Assembly (NCBI GenBank): GCA_047620505.1
Contig: JBLHKS010000320.1
Coordinates: 1-6,092 of the forward strand
Source: JBLHKS01 sp047620505
Lineage (GTDB): Bacteria; Verrucomicrobiota; Verrucomicrobiia; Verrucomicrobiales; DEV007
DNA length: 6,092 nt
Reading direction: 5' to 3'
How positions within the stretch are numbered: position 1 is the stretch's first letter; each line of letters opens with the position of its first letter. The notes beneath the pieces were generated by a model that worked only from the letters and a program-made list of their open reading frames with translations, was not told where the DNA came from and ran no database searches. The position numbers were made by a program, and so were the translations under genes. Shown piece by piece: positions 1 through 5,880 of this stretch.

Positions 1-125
1 AACTGCGTGTCGATCGCGACGAAGCGAACGGCCGTGAAAACGACCATTCCCATCACCGCGATGAGCCAAAAGGTGGCGATCAACGCGGAACCGGCATCGG
101 AGCCGTTCTGACGGCGGGTAATCAT
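1..125 (-). CDS. gspK: Minor pseudopilin GspK, N-terminal 41 residues (cut by window edge)
   Basis: This is the start of the largest minor pseudopilin, which in known T2SSs caps the pseudopilus tip together with GspI and GspJ. The ATG at 125-123 overlaps the gspJ stop as ATGA. The leader MITRRQNGSDAG is basic and ends in Gly12. It is followed by SALIATFWLIAVMG and more hydrophobic residues, so cleavage is expected between Gly12 and Ser13. Position +5 of the mature protein is Ala, not the Glu found in other pseudopilins. Absence of Glu5 is a known hallmark of GspK and, with the position after gspJ, supports the assignment. The large periplasmic domain lies outside the window, so nothing can be said about it. 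A G-rich stretch 5 bases before the ATG could act as ribosome binding site. Alternative: another pseudopilin-like membrane protein, judged unlikely given the gene order. Confidence 0.85.
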   Translation of the reverse strand, partial: MITRRQNGSDAGSALIATFWLIAVMGMVVFTAVRFVAIDTQ

Positions 126-814
126 GGAGCCCCCCCCTGCTGAGTTTTTCGGGGCAACTCGGTATTCGGCGCCGCGCCGCCCTCGATCGCGGGAGGTTCG
201 AAGTTCGATATCCAGAACACCTCCCGGCGAGGCCCCGGATCGCCGATTAACTCAAATTGCAGCTCAACGAACAGCGGCCGTTTGTCGCCGCCGCGCCAGA
301 CCTCGAACCATTGCCGGGCTTCGGGGTCGAATAGCCTCCATCGAACCGAGCGGATACCGGAAAGGAGCGGCAATCCGGCCGTCTGCGAGCCTGCGTTCCA
401 GTGCTTAACGACAAGGCGAAGCGGCTTTTGTTTTTCCAACCCGCCGGTCGGCTTGAAATCCGGGTCCGGCTCCGTAACAAACGCCACGGTGTCGCCCGAT
501 ATGGCCCCGTTCCACGAAAACAACCCATGAGCGTTACGCAGCGTCAGCGCACCCGATTCTCCATGCGGGAGCGGTTGCAGGTCGAACTCGGCTTTGCGCG
601 GCGCGGAATCGAACCCGTCCCGCATCAGGGCAGTAAACAGAGTGAGTTTGATCTCCTGAAGCCGGATCGTTTGGGATGAGCGGCTCAAATCGATGGCCGC
701 GGCGGCGATGGCGTAGAGCCCGCCAACCAAGAGCATGAGCATGCCCATCGCGGCGATGACTTCAATGAGCGTGAAGCCGCCCGATGCCCTGGAAGCTGGA
801 AGACTTGCCCTCAA
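122..814 (-). CDS. gspJ: Minor pseudopilin GspJ
   Basis: The product is a 230-residue prepilin-like protein expected to be processed by the prepilin peptidase and to sit in the GspI-J-K tip complex of the periplasmic pseudopilus. The leader of 13 residues ends in Gly-Gly, followed by FTLIEV with Glu at mature position 5, then a hydrophobic helix to about residue 42. The C-terminal part carries a GspJ-like stretch at 149-173 (PLLSGIRSVRWRLFD and a Trp-rich continuation) and a beta strand PLFVELQFEL at 180-189. The start is TTG at 814-812, overlapping the gspI stop as TTGA, which points to translational coupling. No later Met precedes the cleavage site. The length is slightly above the usual 200 or so residues. 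The 3' end contains a run of eight G on the coding strand (130-137). The family call is firm; it rests on the prepilin motif, the C-terminal strands and the position between I and K. Confidence 0.92.
   Translation of the reverse strand: MRASLPASRASGGFTLIEVIAAMGMLMLLVGGLYAIAAAAIDLSRSSQTIRLQEIKLTLFTALMRDGFDSAPRKAEFDLQPLPHGESGALTLRNAHGLFSWNGAISGDTVAFVTEPDPDFKPTGGLEKQKPLRLVVKHWNAGSQTAGLPLLSGIRSVRWRLFDPEARQWFEVWRGGDKRPLFVELQFELIGDPGPRREVFWISNFEPPAIEGGAAPNTELPRKTQQGGAP
130..137 (-). repeat. G8 homopolymer at the gspJ/gspK junction
   Basis: There are eight consecutive C on the plus strand, so eight G in the mRNA, 4 bases before the gspK ATG and inside the last codons of gspJ (CAG CAG GGG GGG GCT CCA TGA). 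The tract may serve as a G-rich Shine-Dalgarno for gspK. It is also a candidate for replication, transcription or ribosome slippage. One inserted G, or a -1 slip, would remove the gspJ stop and place gspJ in frame with gspK. Confidence 0.8.
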
Positions 815-1314
815 CGGTTCGGTGGAGGGGCAGGGGTTTGCGGGCTCGCCTCGCTGGCATTCTCCGGCGGGGTGATCAGTGCGAATTTGATAATGCAGGT
901 TTCCCCCGAGCGAACCAACGGGTTCTTGGACCCGTCGTCGAGCGTGGCCGTTACGCGGGCGACAAAAAGACCGTCCAGCGGTTCATTGCGATCGGTCCGG
1001 GCTTGCAGCGAACTTACTTCGCGAACGACAGAGATTCCAAACGCATCCGGTTCCCGCCTGGACACTCCCATGGGCAGCTGCCGGGCATGGCGCAGCTCTG
1101 TCAGCTCGGATTCGAGGGCGCGCAGCAGGAGCGATTCCTTCTTCACGACGACCGAGGCGACCGCGAGCCGATCCAACGCGAGAGTCATTGCCGTGGCCAC
1201 CATCGAGAACAGCGCGACGGCCATGATCACTTCCAAGAGCGCAAAGCCACCCCGGGTCCAAGGCCGGGTCGAGACCATGGGGCGGGCTTGGGGCTGAATC
1301 GGGCAGGCTTTCAC
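811..1314 (-). CDS. gspI: Minor pseudopilin GspI
   Basis: The product is a minor pseudopilin, the expected partner of GspJ and GspK in the tip complex. The cleavage motif is RGG followed by FALLEV, with Glu28 as mature position 5, then a hydrophobic helix to about residue 47. A helical stretch with KKESLLLRALESELTELRH (59-77) is typical of GspI. The start used here is GTG at 1314-1312, overlapping the gspH stop as GTGA and giving a long 23-residue leader. An internal ATG at 1278-1276 would give a more usual 11-residue leader, so the true start is open; neither has a clear ribosome binding site. At 167 residues it is longer than the usual 120-130. The excess is the long leader plus a Pro/Ala-rich tail from about residue 148 (PPENASEASPQTPAPPPNR), probably disordered and with no recognised function. 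The gspJ start overlaps the stop by four bases. Confidence 0.9.
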   Translation of the reverse strand: MKACPIQPQARPMVSTRPWTRGGFALLEVIMAVALFSMVATAMTLALDRLAVASVVVKKESLLLRALESELTELRHARQLPMGVSRREPDAFGISVVREVSSLQARTDRNEPLDGLFVARVTATLDDGSKNPLVRSGETCIIKFALITPPENASEASPQTPAPPPNR

Positions 1315-1793
1315 GACTTGCTGTAGATGACCAGGCTGCTTTCTCTCACGGCGGCGCTGAGAGGATCAAAACTCAGGATCTGGTAGCCGAAGGGAAGGGT
1401 GATCCGAACCGAAACGGGCTCGCAGACCCGGCCCGGGATAAACCGCCAGATTTCTGTCGATCCGGGGCTGCGCCACTCGGCCTCGCCCAAACGCAATATC
1501 TCAAGCTTACCGTCCTGGGGCAGTGAATGCCAGGTTTCCCGGTTGGCGGAATCGGCAACGCCAAACGCGTTCTTCCGAAACATGATCGCCTGGGATTGCT
1601 GGCTTGTCAGGGCGCGCAACATGGCCGCGCGGGCGGCGGATTCAAGCAATGAGCCCTCCCGGCGCAGGCTGTGCTCCTGATTGACCGAGTCAATGCTCAT
1701 AACCGCGACGCCGACCAGCAACATCGCAATTGAGATTGCCACGATGACTTCCATCAACGTGAATCCAGCTTGGCCTGATCGATTCGCCTTCAA
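1311..1793 (-). CDS. gspH: Minor pseudopilin GspH
   Basis: This 160-residue prepilin-like protein is the minor pseudopilin normally placed between the GspI-J-K tip and the GspG shaft. The leader MKANRSGQAG (10 residues) is basic and ends in Gly, followed by FTLMEV with Glu15 as mature position 5, and a hydrophobic helix to about residue 32. The C-terminal half is predicted mostly beta (EIWRFIPGRVCEPVSVRITL and onward), as in the GspH fold. The start is TTG at 1793-1791. It is the only candidate: the reading frame is closed just upstream by the gspG stop, and the next Met lies after the cleavage site. gspH is in the same frame as gspG, separated only by TAA and one ACC codon. Assignment as H rather than another minor pseudopilin rests on position and size; sequence conservation in this family is low outside the N terminus. 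Confidence 0.87.
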   Translation of the reverse strand: MKANRSGQAGFTLMEVIVAISIAMLLVGVAVMSIDSVNQEHSLRREGSLLESAARAAMLRALTSQQSQAIMFRKNAFGVADSANRETWHSLPQDGKLEILRLGEAEWRSPGSTEIWRFIPGRVCEPVSVRITLPFGYQILSFDPLSAAVRESSLVIYSKS

Positions 1794-1796
1794 GGT

Positions 1797-2234
1797 TTAC
1801 AGGTTCCAGTTTCCGATGTCGTCTTCCGTTCCCGTCTTCAAATCGGGACCCGCGGACCAAATGTCGAATCCGTCGGGATCTTGCTTTCCGGGCTGAAGGT
1901 AATGATATTCGCTACCCCAGGGATCCAAGATCATTTTCTTAAGCATCGGCCGCCAACTGCCGGGGACGGGTTTGATCTTCGGACGTTGCACGAGAGCGGC
2001 GATCCCCTGTTTGCTGGTAGGCAGCGTCAGATTTTGGGTTTCATACGTTCGCAGAGCCGCCGTTAAGGTATTGAGATCCGCCTTGACCCGGCTCTCTTTT
2101 CCGACGCCGAGCACGCCAACCAGATAGACGATGCCCGAGCCGACCAACAGGGCGATGATCCCCAAAACCAACACCATCTCAATGAGGGAAAAGGCGCGGA
2201 AGCTGGCATTTCGTTTGTGTCGTGCAATTTTCAT
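1797..2234 (-). CDS. gspG: Major pseudopilin GspG
   Basis: This is the main structural subunit of the periplasmic pseudopilus, which acts as the piston or screw that drives substrates through the outer-membrane secretin. The protein has 145 residues, the usual size. A 14-residue very basic leader (ending FRA) precedes FSLIEMVLVLGIIALLVGSG, with Glu19 as mature position 5. Residue -1 is Ala14 rather than Gly, which is unusual and is listed as a finding. The middle shows the GspG signature: an alpha segment with KADLNTLTAALRTYE, then LPTSKQGIAALV, then DPWGSEYHYLQPG. The C-terminal loop GPDLKTGTEDDIGNW contains Asp131, Asp138 and Asp139, matching the calcium-binding loop that stabilises known GspG proteins. 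The start is ATG, with a 34-base AT-rich gap to gspF upstream and no good Shine-Dalgarno. The calcium loop separates it from type IV pilins, so the call is very secure. Confidence 0.97.
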   Translation of the reverse strand: MKIARHKRNASFRAFSLIEMVLVLGIIALLVGSGIVYLVGVLGVGKESRVKADLNTLTAALRTYETQNLTLPTSKQGIAALVQRPKIKPVPGSWRPMLKKMILDPWGSEYHYLQPGKQDPDGFDIWSAGPDLKTGTEDDIGNWNL

Positions 2235-2268
2235 TTTAAATCTAATGAGTGTTTCCTAATTTGGACAT
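2235..2268 (-). promoter_or_regulatory. AT-rich leader of gspG between gspF and gspG
   Basis: This is the only gap longer than three bases within the operon. Only 9 of 34 bases are G or C, against a G+C-rich surround. The coding-strand sequence directly before the ATG is TTAGATTTAAA. The nearest purine-rich element (AGGAAA) lies 17 bases from the ATG, too far for an ordinary Shine-Dalgarno. An unstructured A/T-rich leader could favour initiation without Shine-Dalgarno pairing and so raise GspG output over its neighbours. A weak internal promoter cannot be excluded. The composition is seen; the role is inferred. Confidence 0.4.
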
Positions 2269-3528
2269 TCAGGCCCCCAGACCCGCGATAGTTTGGAAAA
2301 TGGCGGTGATCATGAGGTAAGCCATTGCGCCAACCATCCCGGCCATCATCACCACCACGGCGGGCTGGATGAGAGCTGCCAATTTCTCAGCGCGCTTGCT
2401 GAGTTCCCTGTCGTACCGCTCCGCGGCACGGGCAAGGGCGACCGGCAGCTCGCCCGTATGCTCGCCGACGACGATCATATCCGTGAGCAGGGAGGGGAAT
2501 TCGCCGGTTTGTTCCAATGCGCTGGACAGATTCGCGCCGTCTCCCACGTCCGCGATGACGGCCTGCAAGCGATTCCTCAGATGCTCGTTAGGTATCGCGG
2601 TTCGGGTCAGGCCGAGCGCCTGATTGAGCGGCAGGCCGTTTGACACCAAATTCGAAAGCGTTTCCAAAAATTGGACGTAGAACCGCTCGCGCAGGAGCTG
2701 CCCTGTTAACGGAAAGCGCAACTTGAATCGATCCCAGCTGGCGCGGTTTGCCGATTGCCGCGACCACCAGCGCACGAGGGCGAAACCGGATACTCCGGCA
2801 GTCAGGATGATCCACCAGTTCGATTTGAAGACGTCACTAATGCTAATGATAAACTGCGCTCCCGCCGGAAGAGATCCGCCGGTCGAGTCGAGCAACTCCA
2901 TCAACTTGGGAATCAGGAAGACCACAAATAGAATCGCGACGGACAACGCGCTCACGACCAGGAACGCCGGGTAGATGAGCGCGGACAGCACCTTGGCCTT
3001 CAGCTCTTCAAGCGTTTGAAGATACTTGGCTTGACGGCGCAGAACCGATGAGAGCGAACCGCTCAACTCACCCGCCATGACGAGATTACAGAACATGTCG
3101 CCAAACGAAGGAGATGTCGATCGGGTGGCGGCCGCAAAGCTCTGGCCGTCGCGCAACTTCTCGCGAATGCGTTTCGCCACCGCCTTCAAGCCGGACAATT
3201 CCTTGCGGCGCTCCATGATGCCGAGCGCCGGTTCGAGCTGGATCCCCCCATGAAGCAGATCGGCCAATTCCTCGATGAAGGACAAAACCTGGCCCGGCTT
3301 GAGACGAATCGGCCCGTCCATGACGGTATCAGATCTTTCCGTTGCCGTTTTGTCGGGTATGGCCCTGAACGTATCGGATTTCCCGGCGGTTCCGACCGGA
3401 TTCACGCTTACCGGCTGGAGATGCCGGGCAGCGAGGCGGCGCAATGCTTCCCCGCGATCCCCGGCCTCCACCGTGCCGGACGAGAGCGATCCGTTGGCGG
3501 CGTAAGCGCTGTATTCGAAGGCCGTCAT
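2269..3528 (-). CDS. gspF: T2SS inner-membrane platform protein GspF
   Basis: This polytopic inner-membrane protein forms the centre of the assembly platform and is thought to couple ATP hydrolysis by GspE to pseudopilin insertion. It has 419 residues, close to the family norm of about 400. The N-terminal segment (FEYSAYAANGSLSSGTVEAG, residues 4-23) is the typical opening. Two T2SSF repeats follow, roughly 80-205 and 283-407. Both show the family pattern: FIEELADLLHGGIQLEPAL against FLETLSNLVSNGLPLNQAL, and MAGELSGSLSSVL against VVGEHTGELPVAL. Hydrophobic membrane segments lie at about 186-207, 236-254 and 386-410, as expected. A polar stretch at about 46-76 links the opening to the first repeat. 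The ATG at 3528-3526 overlaps the gspE stop as ATGA, implying coupled translation with its direct partner. No frameshift or missing region is seen. The homologous PilC of type IV pili is excluded by the surrounding pseudopilins. Confidence 0.97.
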   Translation of the reverse strand: MTAFEYSAYAANGSLSSGTVEAGDRGEALRRLAARHLQPVSVNPVGTAGKSDTFRAIPDKTATERSDTVMDGPIRLKPGQVLSFIEELADLLHGGIQLEPALGIMERRKELSGLKAVAKRIREKLRDGQSFAAATRSTSPSFGDMFCNLVMAGELSGSLSSVLRRQAKYLQTLEELKAKVLSALIYPAFLVVSALSVAILFVVFLIPKLMELLDSTGGSLPAGAQFIISISDVFKSNWWIILTAGVSGFALVRWWSRQSANRASWDRFKLRFPLTGQLLRERFYVQFLETLSNLVSNGLPLNQALGLTRTAIPNEHLRNRLQAVIADVGDGANLSSALEQTGEFPSLLTDMIVVGEHTGELPVALARAAERYDRELSKRAEKLAALIQPAVVVMMAGMVGAMAYLMITAIFQTIAGLGA

Positions 3529-5219
3529 GATGATGCCGCCGGAGTTACGCTGAGAACCTCTTCAATCGTGGTCTTGCCTTGCATTACCTTTTCCCAGCCA
3601 TAGCTGCGCATGAGAACGAATCCATCCCGCACAGCCTGGGCGGTGATCTCGGAGCGGGAGGCGGACCGGTTGATCAACTCTTCCATCGCCGGAGTGACCC
3701 TCGCGATCTCGTAAAGCGCCAAACGGCCGTGGTAACCCGTGCCCCGGCAGCGGTTGCAGCCCACGGCTGTGTAGATCCTTCCCGCCAACTCCGGAACTCC
3801 CGGTTGGCGGGATTGAGCGGCATCGAATTCCCGTGGGGTACGGCAATGCTCACACAATTGACGGACGAGCCGCTGGGCGATAAACGCTCGAACCGAGGAC
3901 GAAACCAAAAACGGCTCCACGCCCATATCGATCAGGCGCGAAACCCCGCTGATGGCGTCGTTGGTGTGCAGCGTGCTGAAAACCAAGTGGCCGGTCAGCG
4001 CGGCCCGGATCGCGATTTCCGTGGTCTCCAAGTCACGCATTTCCCCCACCATGATCACGTCCGGGTCTCCGCGCAGAATACTGCGCAAGCCGCGAGCAAA
4101 GGTCAGTTCAATGTCGGGTTTGACCGCGATCTGAACGACGCCCCGCAGCTTGTTTTCCACCGGGTCCTCGATCGTCACAATCCGGCGGTCGGTCGTGTTG
4201 ATCTCAGAAAGAAAGCAATAGAGCGAGGTCGATTTCCCCGAGCCGGTCGGCCCGGTAATCAGGACAATTCCGTTGGGCATCGCCAGCAATTTGTCGACGA
4301 CCGCGCTGATACTCTGATTCAAACCCAGCTTCGCGAGCGAAAACTGTTGCTGCCCAAGGAGGCGAAGACTCACGCTCTCGCCCTCCACCGATGGAATCGT
4401 GGCGACCCGCACGTCGATGCTCTTGCCGTCCAACTTCAAGTGAATACGCCCATCCTGAGGCAGCCGGCGTTCGGCGATGTCCAGCTTCGCCATGATTTTG
4501 AGCCGCGAAATCACCGACGACTGAATCGCCTTCATGTTTTCCGGGGCCGGCACCTCGTTCAGCGCCCCGTCGATTCGGAACCGGATCCGGAAACGGTCAT
4601 CCATCGGCTCAAGGTGGATGTCCGTGGCTCGTTGCTCCAAAGCGCCACGCAAAACGTGGTTCACGAACTTCAATACCGAGGCCTCTTCATCTGGAACGAC
4701 GTCCAGCGACATGGCCTCGTCACTCGACAGATTGTCGTCAAAACGATCGTTCCGGCTTTGGATGATCTCCTCAAATGTGTCCGCTCCAACCCCGTAGAGA
4801 ACCCGGACGCCCTCCATGATCGTGGAGCGCAAAGCCATCCGCCAATCGACAGGGTGAGTCACCCGCCGCGCGATCACCGACTGACGTGTCATGTCGAACG
4901 GGTCACAGGTCGCCAGCGTCAGCGTCTGGCCGGCGCCTTCCACGTCGCTCAGGGAAATCGGCAACACCTGGTAGCGGATCGCCAGATCGGCAGGGAAAAC
5001 CCTGCGCAGCTCGTCAACTCGGGTTGACTCCAGCCCTCCCTCCCACCAAGGCATATCGGCCACTCGCCCGAGTTCGCGAAGAAACGGCTCTTCATCGACC
5101 AATTGAGCGTTGAGAACCGCATTGACCCAAGGAGCGCCTGAGCCACGACAGTCTTGGAGAAGCGCCTCCAAAGCTCCTAGATCCTGGCATCCACTACGCT
5201 GTGCGATCTGATTTACCAT
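3525..5219 (-). CDS. gspE: T2SS secretion ATPase GspE
   Basis: This cytoplasmic hexameric ATPase of the GspE/PilB family energises pseudopilus assembly. Numbered from the ATG at 5219 (564 residues): an N-terminal MshEN/GspE-N-like domain at about 10-145; an N2-like region with ASVLKFVNHVLRGALEQRATDIHLEP near 180-205; Walker A GPTGSGKST at 323-331; Asp box VTIEDPVE at 348-355; Walker B PDVIMVGE at 386-393; His box HLVFSTLHTN at 411-420; and two CxxC pairs (Cys456/459 and Cys488/491) forming the zinc-binding element typical of GspE. GEMRD replaces the usual GEIRD, a conservative change. All catalytic motifs are intact. The open frame runs up to a TTG at 5261. The ATG at 5219 is chosen because AAGGTGG lies 5 bases before it, whereas the TTG has no ribosome binding site and the ATG at 5237 has only GAGG two bases away. 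It is the first gene of the visible operon. Confidence 0.97.
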   Translation of the reverse strand: MVNQIAQRSGCQDLGALEALLQDCRGSGAPWVNAVLNAQLVDEEPFLRELGRVADMPWWEGGLESTRVDELRRVFPADLAIRYQVLPISLSDVEGAGQTLTLATCDPFDMTRQSVIARRVTHPVDWRMALRSTIMEGVRVLYGVGADTFEEIIQSRNDRFDDNLSSDEAMSLDVVPDEEASVLKFVNHVLRGALEQRATDIHLEPMDDRFRIRFRIDGALNEVPAPENMKAIQSSVISRLKIMAKLDIAERRLPQDGRIHLKLDGKSIDVRVATIPSVEGESVSLRLLGQQQFSLAKLGLNQSISAVVDKLLAMPNGIVLITGPTGSGKSTSLYCFLSEINTTDRRIVTIEDPVENKLRGVVQIAVKPDIELTFARGLRSILRGDPDVIMVGEMRDLETTEIAIRAALTGHLVFSTLHTNDAISGVSRLIDMGVEPFLVSSSVRAFIAQRLVRQLCEHCRTPREFDAAQSRQPGVPELAGRIYTAVGCNRCRGTGYHGRLALYEIARVTPAMEELINRSASRSEITAQAVRDGFVLMRSYGWEKVMQGKTTIEEVLSVTPAASS

Positions 5220-5360
5220 AATTTCCACCTTAATCATTACCTCAATCGGGGAATTCCGCAATCGAGCAATTAAAAATAATCATTAATACCATACTGAGCA
5301 AGTAATGAGGATGGCCATCATATAAGTTAATGGCAATAATACGGATTACTTAGACTTCCG
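5220..5360 (-). promoter_or_regulatory. AT-rich region upstream of gspE, probable operon promoter
   Basis: G+C falls to about 30 percent over 5261-5340, in sharp contrast to the operon. No reading frame here looks coding. One weak sigma-70-like candidate on the minus strand is TTGCTC, 17 bases, then TATTTT, reading from about 5301 down to 5273. Another -10-like hexamer, TATGAT, near 5322 has no convincing -35. A 10-base palindrome GATGGCCATC lies at 5310-5319. With one extra base on one side it extends to ATGA(G)GATGGCCATCAT, and it could be an operator. The direct evidence is composition and position before the first operon gene; the specific promoter elements are guesses. Confidence 0.4.
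5225..5231 (-). promoter_or_regulatory. Ribosome binding site deciding the gspE start
   Basis: AAGGTGG on the coding strand differs by one base from the AAGGAGG consensus and lies 5 bases before the ATG at 5219-5217. It favours a 564-residue GspE over the longer TTG-initiated version (578 residues) or the ATG at 5237 (570 residues). It is the best Shine-Dalgarno in the operon, as expected for the first gene, which cannot rely on coupling. Confidence 0.65.
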
Positions 5361-5372
5361 ACCCAATGATGA

Positions 5373-5603
5373 TCAACGCCAATGAGTCGCATTTATGATT
5401 TTTGAAGATCTCTTCGTCGATAGCGAACCCAGGTGGCAGTGAACAGGAAACTTGTTCGCGAAGTCGGCCAGAGCCTGCGAGAACTGTTTCTGCGCCTCGT
5501 AGTCGTCTTCGCGAATCCCGCAACGAAGCAGTGAATCGATCACGAATTGAGTGATCCCGAATCGCCGATATGCGTATTCAAAGACTGGCAACAATTCGCG
5601 CAT
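5373..5603 (-). CDS. Small hypothetical ORF upstream of gspE, 76 residues
   Basis: The ORF is open from an ATG at 5603-5601 and encodes MRELLPVFEYAYRRFGITQF and onward, with a stop at 5375-5373. I do not recognise the product. It is soluble-looking with no membrane segment, has a balanced composition and acidic stretches such as IREDDYEAQKQ at about residues 30-40, and ends in a short Ser/Lys-rich tail. About 59 percent of third codon positions are G or C, compatible with coding but not decisive. The frame stays open further upstream, to an ATG at 5684, but that part is Arg/Ser-rich and looks like a shadow. No Shine-Dalgarno is visible before 5603. It has the same orientation as gspE but is separated from it by about 150 bases of AT-rich sequence, so it is probably not in the same transcription unit. 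It could be a gene, the C-terminal remnant of one, or chance. Confidence 0.35.
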   Translation of the reverse strand: MRELLPVFEYAYRRFGITQFVIDSLLRCGIREDDYEAQKQFSQALADFANKFPVHCHLGSLSTKRSSKIINATHWR

Positions 5604-5616
5604 AGCAGAAAGCGAG

Positions 5617-5880
5617 ATGACGAATCCCACTCTCCCGGCGGACGACTTCGAGGCGCGGTTGCTCGACCGCGCCTTCGCCCGCATCCTCCACCGGCAACTG
5701 CTGGCCAGACGCGCCGCCGGTCTGGCGGTCTCCGAGGGTGGCGAGCGAACGCATCACGTCCTGCAACGCCGCTTCGAGGAGTTGATTGGTTTTTGCAACA
5801 ACGCTTTCTACCATGGCCAACTACTGACCATTCCAGACCGCCGGACGAAGAGAAAAGCTCCTTGCCGGAAATTTGCGTAA
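5617..5880 (+). CDS. Hypothetical plus-strand ORF, 87 residues, possibly the front of a broken gene
   Basis: Starting at ATG 5617 the frame encodes MTNPTLPADDFEARLLDRAF and onward, an Arg/Leu/Ala-rich, probably helical protein with no membrane segment. I do not recognise it. G or C ends nearly all of roughly the first 55 codons, a strong coding-like bias on this strand and in this frame. From about codon 70 (PDRRTKRKAPCRKFA) the bias and character are lost before the TAA. An overlapping plus-strand frame shifted by -1 continues plausibly from about 5845 (EKSSLPEICVTKPEEAG and on) to a TAG at 6009-6011, with an AAAA run at 5853-5856 as a possible shift point. This suggests a frameshifted gene of about 131 residues. 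The ribosome binding site is weak (GAAAGCGAG abuts the start). The start lies 13 bases from that of the divergent minus-strand ORF. Confidence 0.35.
   Translation: MTNPTLPADDFEARLLDRAFARILHRQLLARRAAGLAVSEGGERTHHVLQRRFEELIGFCNNAFYHGQLLTIPDRRTKRKAPCRKFA

Noticed and set aside
784..1326. 180-codon plus-strand frame opposite gspI
   Set aside because: It is the antisense shadow of a gene with a clear prepilin motif, and its composition is dominated by Arg, Gly and Gln.
3579..5027. 482-codon open frame on the plus strand opposite gspE
   Set aside because: It lies antisense to an unambiguous ATPase gene, and its product is rich in Arg, His, Gln and Asp with no recognisable domain. Long antisense frames are common opposite high-G+C genes.
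1..5261. Type IV pilus rather than T2SS
   Set aside because: GspG has the calcium-loop C terminus, the four minor pseudopilins follow in H-I-J-K order, and GspK lacks Glu5. These features are specific to T2SS.
5578..5820. 80-codon minus-strand frame overlapping the plus-strand ORF at 5617
   Set aside because: It reads plausibly in part (MVESVVAKTNQLLEAALQDV), but the third-position G/C bias in this stretch favours the plus strand. There is no clear ribosome binding site or known motif.
5547..5830. Front part of the 154-codon plus-strand frame starting at 5547
   Set aside because: Arg/Pro-rich shadow of the 5617 frame. Only its tail after about 5845 looks coding.
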